Positions 41,149-46,162 of a DNA stretch of 46,162 nucleotides are shown here, piece after piece. A model generated the notes under the pieces. The model was given only the letters and a program-made list of their open reading frames with translations, ran no database searches and was not told the origin of the DNA. Made by a program: the position numbers and the translations under genes. The first letter of the stretch is position 1, and every line of letters begins with the position of its first letter. The DNA is taken from NCBI GenBank assembly GCA_965659285.1, contig CBFHWB010000006.1:1-46162 (forward strand). Reading direction: 5' to 3'. Origin of the DNA: UBA8108 sp965659285 (GTDB taxonomy: Bacteria > Planctomycetota > UBA8108).

Positions 41149-42927
41149 TTACATACCCTCCAGCTCGTCAGAGAGCAGCTGCAGCCTGTAGGTCTCGGCA
41201 TAGAGTCCATTTGTTTCGATGAGCTCGGCATGGGATCCCTCTTCGGCGACCCGGCCATCTTCGAGTACATAGATCCTGTCCGCGTGCAGGATGCTTGAGA
41301 TCCTCTGCGCTACGACCAGGGTCGTGATGCTGCCGGTGGCGACCCCGAGCTCGGTGAGGATCTCCTTCTCAGTCTGCGTGTCGACAGAGGAGAGCGAATC
41401 GTCAAGCAGCAGAATAGCGGGCTGCACCAGCAGAGCCCGGGCGAGGGCGGCGCGCTGCTTCTGTCCGCCGGAGAGAGTGACGCCGCGTTCGCCTACCTGC
41501 TCTTCCCAGCCCCGGGGGAATTGATCGATGTCTTTATCGAGCCGCGAGACCCGGGCAGCGGAGAGCACGGCCTCCTCTTTCGGCGCGTCGATGCCGAAGC
41601 CGATATTGCCGCTGATGCTCCTCGAGAAGAGAAAGCTCTCTTGCGGGACGTATCCGATGGCGCGTCGAAGCAGACCGGCCGGAAGCCGGTTGATGTCGAT
41701 TCCGTCGATGAAGATACGCCCATCATCGACCGGCAGGATTCTCGGAAGGGTCTTGATGAGGGTCGACTTTCCCGAGCCGGTGCGGCCGGTGATGGCGATC
41801 GTATGGCCGACCGGCGCCTCGATCGAGACGTCCTCGAGGACTTTCTTCCCGTTGTAGGCGAAGTCGAGGTTTCGGATCGAGATCGTCCCGGTGATCTTTC
41901 CGGCGGGAGGGGTGACGGGTTCGGCCGGCAGGACGATGTTGGATTTTGATTCGAAGATCGCTTCCAGGCGCTTGACGCTGGCGCTGGCCCGGTGGAACTG
42001 GTTGACGACCCAGCCGATGGAGATCATCGGCCAGATGAGCTGAAACTGGTAGCCGGCGAACTTGATGAATTCTCCCAGGGTCAGAGCCCCGTTGCCCTCC
42101 AACAGGTAGTAGCCGCCCAGCACCAGCAGGAGCATCACCGAGAGTTCGTTGACCCCGGCCACGAGGGGGTGCATCCAGGCCTGGATCCTGGCGGCGACCA
42201 GGTTGTCTTTGACGTAGTCGCCCGAAAGTTTTCGGAAGCGCTCACTCTCGGCTTCTTCCTGGGCGAAGGACTTCACCACCCGGATCCCGGCAAAGTCTTC
42301 CTGGGAGAGAGAGCTCAGGTCCGAGAGGGTCTCCTGCGCCTTGAAGACCGCGTCATGCACCCTGGGACCGATCTTACGGACCGAGAGGGTGAGCAGGGAC
42401 AGGGGCACCATGAGCAGCAGGGTGAGCCATCCGCTGACGGAGATCATCAACGGCAGAGCGATCAGGAGCATGCAGGCGGTATTGGCCGAGTACATGATGA
42501 TAGGTCCGGCCAGGACTCGCACGCGCTCGACGTCCTGGGTGCAGCGCGCAAGGAGATCTCCCGTCTTCCAGTTATTGTAGAAGCCCTGGTCCAGGCTCTG
42601 CAGATGAGAAAAGAGCCGGTCTCGCAGGTCGAACTCGACCTTGCGGGAGGCGCTGATGATGAACCAGCGAATGGCGAAGAGGCTAAGCCCTCTTGTGAAG
42701 GCGAAGAATACGATCGCGGCGAGGAGGATGGCGACCTGCGAGGTGGGCGGGAGGGAGTTGATGGTCTCCTGCGGGCCCATGGACTCGCGGAGGATGTCGA
42801 CGCATTCACCGGTCAGCCATGGGATGGCGAGCAACGAGCCGATCGACAGCGGCACTATGAGGAGTCCGGCCAGGTAGCGGCGCCCGTAGAGTCTAGCGAA
42901 AGGGAGGATGAAACGAATACTGTTCAA
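41149..42927 (-). CDS. ABC exporter, half-transporter with degenerate Walker B
   Basis: 592 residues from a TTG start at 42927. TMD (about 15-320) with FIISASRKVEFDLRDRLFSHLQSLDQGFYNNW-type elbow (core FDLRDRLFSHLQ), then the ATPase domain with Walker A GRTGSGKST, canonical signature LSGGQKQRA, and Walker B ILLLDDSLSSVD, in which Asp replaces the catalytic Glu. This matches MdlA/YheI-type subunits. Paired with the downstream LSVGE subunit, the degenerate site is its own Walker A/B facing LSVGE, and the consensus site is the partner's Walker A/B facing LSGGQ. First gene of the pair; divergent from the cohesin gene across 236 bases. Confidence 0.92.
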   Translation of the reverse strand: MNSIRFILPFARLYGRRYLAGLLIVPLSIGSLLAIPWLTGECVDILRESMGPQETINSLPPTSQVAILLAAIVFFAFTRGLSLFAIRWFIISASRKVEFDLRDRLFSHLQSLDQGFYNNWKTGDLLARCTQDVERVRVLAGPIIMYSANTACMLLIALPLMISVSGWLTLLLMVPLSLLTLSVRKIGPRVHDAVFKAQETLSDLSSLSQEDFAGIRVVKSFAQEEAESERFRKLSGDYVKDNLVAARIQAWMHPLVAGVNELSVMLLLVLGGYYLLEGNGALTLGEFIKFAGYQFQLIWPMISIGWVVNQFHRASASVKRLEAIFESKSNIVLPAEPVTPPAGKITGTISIRNLDFAYNGKKVLEDVSIEAPVGHTIAITGRTGSGKSTLIKTLPRILPVDDGRIFIDGIDINRLPAGLLRRAIGYVPQESFLFSRSISGNIGFGIDAPKEEAVLSAARVSRLDKDIDQFPRGWEEQVGERGVTLSGGQKQRAALARALLVQPAILLLDDSLSSVDTQTEKEILTELGVATGSITTLVVAQRISSILHADRIYVLEDGRVAEEGSHAELIETNGLYAETYRLQLLSDELEGM

Positions 42928-43163
42928 GTCGCAGGTCTTTCCACCGGGGGTGATTGCAGTGCGGGCATTCTATGCCCCTTGAGGTTGAGCTGGAGATCAT
43001 TTCCCGTAAAAAGCAGTCCGTTCGGGTCGCTCAGAAAAGACTCCCGCGCTTACCCCGGCGGTGCTAACATCGATTTTGACGGCGGCTTGCGGGAATTCAT
43101 TCAGGGTTATGAGGAGAAACCGGCTGGAAAGCGGCCGGAAAGCTTCGAGATCGGAAGGGTAAG

Positions 43164-44234
43164 ATGAACGCCAGGAAAGTAAATAAATCAGTTCTATTGT
43201 TCACGGGTGTCTTTCTGCTGGTGAGTACCAGCGCCTGGGCCGTGAATCGTTTCAGGATCGATGATGGCCAGCTGGCCCTGGGCTCGAGCGGAAACATTAT
43301 CTCAGTGATCGCGGACATCGATCAGGCGATTGTCGGCTTCTCGGTCGCCCTGGATTTTGATCCGGAGAAGCTTCGTATTGCCGAGGTCCGCCTTGGCGCT
43401 GAGGTGGCCGGACTCGAACCAGAATTCAGCCAGGGGGTGATCGATAACGACCGGGGGGAATTTGTCCACGGGGTTATCGTGTCCCTTTCCGAGACGATCG
43501 TCGAGCGCAGGATTGCCGAGGGGCAGGACGTCGAGATCCTGCAGCTGGTCGTCGATGTTGTCACCGAGGAGCCCGGGAGCACCTCCCTGGACCTGGGCAA
43601 TGCCGCCGGTTTCCCGGGCCGCCGCAACGTCATGACCGATGGCAGCGGCAATTCGGTGGCTCCAGGGCCGCAGCTTTCCGATGGAGCCTTGTCCCTGCGG
43701 AGGCTGCTGCCGGTCATCAAGCATATCCAGGGTAACATCGGCGGTATCGGGGACACCTTCCTTGTCGTCGGGTTTAATTTTGACCAGGAGGGACTACGGG
43801 TCACGATCTGCGGCAACGAGGCGGAGAACCGCCTGCTGGGTGATGGCCAGACCCTGCAGGTCTTCGCGCCGGCCTGCGCCTCGGCGGGTTTCGCTTCGCT
43901 TGAGATCTGTAATTCTTTCGGCTGCGATACGGTTGCCCAGGGATTTGAATACGAGCTGGTCGGCGGAGGGCAGGTGCCCGGTGACTGTAACGGCGATGGC
44001 GGTCTCGATCTCTCTGATGGGGTCTGTCTCCTGAGCCACCTCTTCCTTGGTCAGCCGGCGGACCTGCCCTGCGATGGGGCCGGCGAGGTCAGCCTGAACG
44101 ATTTCAATGGTGATGCGCGCATCGATCTCTCCGATGGTGTGGGAGCGCTGGTCTATCTTTTCCAGGGAGGGCCAGCCCATGCCGGGGGTGTCGACTGCAG
44201 AATCTTCGCGGGATGCCCCAATAGCTGCAATTAA
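43164..44234 (+). CDS. Secreted cohesin-like, IPT/TIG and dockerin protein, paralogue 1
   Basis: 356 residues, GGAAGGG before the ATG. Signal peptide 1-26 (ending STSAWA). A cohesin-like beta-sandwich (about 27-165): VIADIDQAIVGFSVALDFDPEKLRI, LEPEFSQGVIDND (cores given). An IPT/TIG domain (about 183-265) with NIGGIGDTFLVVGFNF and CNSFGCDT. A C-terminal dockerin-like region (about 272-340) of two calcium loops, GDCNGDGGLDLSDGV and FNGDARIDLSDGV, each followed by a short helix, with several Cys at the end. No anchor seen. It is followed by a second paralogue with its own promoter. Confidence 0.88.
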   Translation: MNARKVNKSVLLFTGVFLLVSTSAWAVNRFRIDDGQLALGSSGNIISVIADIDQAIVGFSVALDFDPEKLRIAEVRLGAEVAGLEPEFSQGVIDNDRGEFVHGVIVSLSETIVERRIAEGQDVEILQLVVDVVTEEPGSTSLDLGNAAGFPGRRNVMTDGSGNSVAPGPQLSDGALSLRRLLPVIKHIQGNIGGIGDTFLVVGFNFDQEGLRVTICGNEAENRLLGDGQTLQVFAPACASAGFASLEICNSFGCDTVAQGFEYELVGGGQVPGDCNGDGGLDLSDGVCLLSHLFLGQPADLPCDGAGEVSLNDFNGDARIDLSDGVGALVYLFQGGPAHAGGVDCRIFAGCPNSCN

Positions 44235-44272
44235 GATGTACGCCTGGAGCAGGCTGTCCGCGCCTGCAGAAT

Positions 44273-44301
44273 TTGCGTGAGCAGGATTAGAGTGCTATGA
44301 T
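44273..44301 (+). promoter_or_regulatory. Putative sigma70-type promoter for paralogue 2
   Basis: TTGCGT (44273-44278) and TATGAT (44296-44301) separated by exactly 17 bases. It overlaps the first in-frame ATG (44297), which therefore cannot be in the mRNA, and supports translation from the ATG at 44363. Confidence 0.4.
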
Positions 44302-44362
44302 CGACGGTTCAGGGCCAGTGGGTAAACGAACCAGGAATCCTATATTTATACCGAGGTGTCTC

Positions 44363-45694
44363 ATGGGTAAGATCCGTTCCTTTCAGTTTGCGGTGATATT
44401 GAGTGTGTTGGCTTGCGCGGCCACCCTGATGGGGGCCAATCGCTTCGAGGTTTCAGGAAGGAATCTTCCCCAGGGAACCACCGGAGCCGAGATTTCGATC
44501 CGGGCTGACCTTGACCAGGACATCTACGGATTCTCCGTGTCGTTGAACTTCGACCCCAGCGACATCACCATCACCAGCGTACGGCTGGGGAGCGCTGTCG
44601 CGCCGCTGGAGCCCGAGTTCAGCGCAGGGGTGCTTGATAACGATGCCGGGGAGTTTTCCCACGGAGTGGTCTTCGCCCTGAGCGAGGCGCGCATCAACAC
44701 CAGGCTCGAGTCCGCCGAGGATCTCGAGGTGCTGGTGCTCGTGGTGGATGTGAGCGTCACTCCCGGCACTACGACGCTCGACCTGGCCAATGGCAGCGCG
44801 CCCGGACGGCTGAACGTAATGACGGATGGAGTCGGCAACTCAGTGTCTCCGGCGCCCACCCTCGTCGATGGCACGATCAACATCATCGACCTGGCCCCGC
44901 GTCTCGACACCTACCTCGAGAACAACGGCGGCTCGGGTACCGTCTTTACGATCATCGGCAGCAACTTTGATCAGCCGGAGCTGACCGTGAAGGTCTGCGG
45001 TAATGATGCCGAGCACGAGGTGCTCGCCAATGGCCAGACCCTGCGGGTGACGGCGCCCCGCTGTCCCGACAAGGGACCGGCTCTCGTCGAGGTCTGCACC
45101 GTGCGCGGCTGCGTCCGCGACCCCCTTGGCTTCATGTACACGGTCGCCGACACCGCCCCGATCGTCACCAGCGTTATTTCCAATTCGGGCCGCGCCGGCT
45201 CTGTCTTTTTTGCCGATGCGCGTAACCTGAGCAACCCGGACGCTGTCACGGTGAAGGTCTGCGGCAACGATGCAACTTTTTCCATTCTTCCCGGCGGCGT
45301 GACCCTGCGCACCCTCCTGATCACGGCTCCGGATTGCGGGACCGGCGGCTGGGCGACCCTCGAGGTCTGCAATGAATTCGGCTGCGACACTCTCGTCGAG
45401 GGCTTCAACTACGATATCGTCGGCGGCCGCCAGGTGCCCGGCGACTGTAACAGTGACGGAAGCCTCGACCTCTCCGATGGAGTCTGTCTCCTGAGCCACC
45501 TTTTTGTCGGCCAGCCGCCCGAGCTGCCCTGTGAGGGCGCGGGCGAGGTCGCCCTCAATGACTTCAACGGGGACAACAGCATCGATCTCTCCGATGGAGT
45601 CGGTGTCCTGGTCTATCTCTTCCAGGGCGGCGCGGCCCATGCCGAGGGGACCGAGTGCAAGGTGCTGGTGGGGTGCGATAACCTCTGCAATTGA
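44363..45694 (+). CDS. Secreted cohesin-like, double IPT/TIG and dockerin protein, paralogue 2
   Basis: 443 residues from the ATG at 44363, six bases after GAGG; the frame opens at 44297 but a promoter lies there. Signal peptide 1-24 (ATLMGA). Cohesin-like domain (about 25-165) with DLDQDIYGFSVSLNFDPSDI and GSAVAPLEPEFSAGVLDND, clearly related to paralogue 1. Two IPT/TIG domains (about 180-265 and 270-355), so one more than paralogue 1; each carries VKVCGNDA. The C-terminal dockerin-like region has GDCNSDGSLDLSDGV and FNGDNSIDLSDGV. Cohesin and dockerin modules in one chain suggest assembly with partners. Confidence 0.88.
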   Translation: MGKIRSFQFAVILSVLACAATLMGANRFEVSGRNLPQGTTGAEISIRADLDQDIYGFSVSLNFDPSDITITSVRLGSAVAPLEPEFSAGVLDNDAGEFSHGVVFALSEARINTRLESAEDLEVLVLVVDVSVTPGTTTLDLANGSAPGRLNVMTDGVGNSVSPAPTLVDGTINIIDLAPRLDTYLENNGGSGTVFTIIGSNFDQPELTVKVCGNDAEHEVLANGQTLRVTAPRCPDKGPALVEVCTVRGCVRDPLGFMYTVADTAPIVTSVISNSGRAGSVFFADARNLSNPDAVTVKVCGNDATFSILPGGVTLRTLLITAPDCGTGGWATLEVCNEFGCDTLVEGFNYDIVGGRQVPGDCNSDGSLDLSDGVCLLSHLFVGQPPELPCEGAGEVALNDFNGDNSIDLSDGVGVLVYLFQGGAAHAEGTECKVLVGCDNLCN

Positions 45695-45823
45695 GCTCTC
45701 TCTTCGGGCGCGCCTGCTGCGCCGGGCCGGGATCCTGTTCTCTCGGGCCAGGCTGGACGCCCAGGCTCTAATGGAATGACAAAGCCGCGGGGCGTTTACG
45801 TCGTGCTCGAGGGAAGGCTCCAG

Positions 45824-45837
45824 CCGGGCGCGCCCGG
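45824..45837. repeat. 14-bp perfect palindrome CCGGGCGCGCCCGG
   Basis: Located one base from the stop of the first Gly/Cys-rich gene, in the gap between it and the convergent paralogue 2. The matching position after the second Gly/Cys-rich gene reads CCGGACGCGCC, so this is part of a duplicated 3' flank. Confidence 0.6.
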
Positions 45838-45838
45838 A

Positions 45839-46015
45839 TTATTCTCCGCCACCGCCGCAGCCGCCGCCGCCACCACCTCCTCCACCGTCGCCCCCAGATC
45901 CACCACAGCCACCGCCACCGCCTCTCCCGGTTTTCATCGCCATGATGAAGCAAAAAATGACAATGCAGACCAGCACTGCAACTGTCACCCATCCAAAAAT
46001 GTCACCGCCATCCAT
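45839..46015 (-). CDS. Small Gly/Cys-rich single-pass membrane protein, copy 1
   Basis: 58 residues: ATG at 46015, TAA at 45839. An N-terminal membrane helix (about 8-27, WVTVAVLVCIVIFCFIMA) is followed by KTGR and a tail of almost pure Gly with Cys at 37 and 53 and one Asp (GGSGGDGGGG, CGGGGE end). Positive residues after the helix suggest a cytoplasmic tail. The codons vary among all four glycine codons, so the run is selected at protein level and not a DNA slippage artefact. A longer frame in another phase here gives an Arg/Trp-rich product and was rejected. Function unknown. Confidence 0.65.
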   Translation of the reverse strand: MDGGDIFGWVTVAVLVCIVIFCFIMAMKTGRGGGGGCGGSGGDGGGGGGGGGCGGGGE

Positions 46016-46096
46016 TCTGTTACCAGCCTCTCTTGTGAATTAAGGGGGTCCGTTTTTGTTGTCTCCGCGGCGGCGACCTCTCCTGGCGCGTCCGGA

Positions 46097-46162
46097 TTAT
46101 TCGCCACCACCTCCGCAGCCGCCGCCTCCGCCGCCACCGCCTCCACTGGCGCAGCCGCCGCC
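46097..46162 (-). CDS. Small Gly/Cys-rich protein, copy 2 (C-terminal 21 residues only)
   Basis: The minus-strand frame ending in TAA at 46097 encodes a Gly/Cys-rich tail with CASGGGGG and the end CGGGGE, nearly the same as copy 1. The stop and following bases (GAATAATCCGGACGCGCC) match copy 1 (GAATAATCCGGGCGCGCC), showing a tandem duplication of gene and 3' flank. The N-terminus lies beyond the right edge. 81 bases separate it from copy 1. Confidence 0.5.
   Translation of the reverse strand, partial: GGGCASGGGGGGGGGCGGGGE

Noticed and set aside
44237..44270. GCCTGGAGCAGGC hairpin after cohesin paralogue 1 as a terminator
   Set aside because: Five-pair stem with no T run after it; too weak to call.
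45768..45992. Arg/Trp-rich 74-residue frame
   Set aside because: It is the wrong phase of the Gly/Cys-rich gene: Gly codons read out of frame give Arg and Trp. The other phase has a membrane helix and a duplicated copy.
1..46162. CRISPR arrays, tRNA/rRNA genes, insertion sequences, phage genes
   Set aside because: No regularly spaced direct repeats, no tRNA-like cloverleaf or CCA-ended stem I could identify, no transposase or integrase-like product. A tRNAscan and repeat search would confirm.

Overview
The window is 46 kb of GC-rich, tightly packed bacterial chromosome. The best guess for the source is an uncultured planctomycete or close relative. The reasons are the many secreted proteins with C-terminal type I dockerin-like repeats of the form GDCNGDG.LDLSDGV, a DUF1080 (3-keto-disaccharide hydrolase-like) protein, an FG-GAP protein, a beta-propeller fused to a diheme cytochrome c, an exported SAM methyltransferase, and frequent TTG/GTG starts. 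This is inference from gene content; there is no rRNA or other phylogenetic marker here. I saw no tRNA, rRNA, insertion sequence, phage gene or CRISPR array.

Layout. 1-4034: a DUF1080 gene cut by the left edge (minus) and a large secreted zincin metalloprotease with DNRLRE, duplicated jelly-roll-like and dockerin modules. 4100-7921: a fused ATP-dependent 5-oxoprolinase (HyuA+HyuB). 7918-9371 (minus): rmlC-rmlD of the dTDP-rhamnose pathway, where RmlC has lost its canonical catalytic His and Tyr. 9396-11881: a long-leader mgtE followed by a ROK sugar kinase. 11967-15055: a coiled-coil membrane protein, a small membrane protein and a double-domain cyanophycinase-like S51 protein. 15057-20992 (minus): SMP-30 lactonase, secreted esterase, divergent NAD+ DNA ligase, molybdopterin oxidoreductase. 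21147-24308: a DUF1611-dipeptide epimerase pair resembling the DgcN-DgcA D-glutamate route, and a Gfo/Idh/MocA oxidoreductase.

24323-28517 (minus): propeller/diheme cytochrome, a truncated peroxiredoxin remnant too short to be found by simple ORF calling, a 76-aa unknown, a tandem rhodanese, a Rieske ferredoxin and an NTF2-like protein, forming a redox/sulfur neighbourhood. 28725-32681: secreted VWA protein, bidirectional terminator, secreted thioredoxin-like protein, FG-GAP protein and a 38-aa membrane peptide. 32780-39111: two adjacent TMEM14-like membrane proteins, TruC-like pseudouridine synthase, YbgC-like thioesterase, M20 peptidase, SDR protein, exported methyltransferase and unknowns. 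39302-42927 (minus): a heterodimeric ABC exporter with one consensus and one degenerate ATP site. 43164-45694: two paralogous secreted cohesin-IPT/TIG-dockerin proteins. 45839-46162 (minus): two tandem copies of a tiny Gly/Cys-rich membrane protein, the second cut by the right edge.

Two themes recur. One is glutamate and dipeptide salvage: 5-oxoprolinase, cyanophycinase-like S51, DUF1611 plus dipeptide epimerase, M20 peptidase. The other is cell-surface and exported proteins with calcium-loop modules (dockerin, FG-GAP, VWA). Gene packing is extreme: same-strand genes overlap at ATGA or TTGA junctions, and three convergent pairs share stop codons inside a 4-bp CTAG/TTAG overlap.
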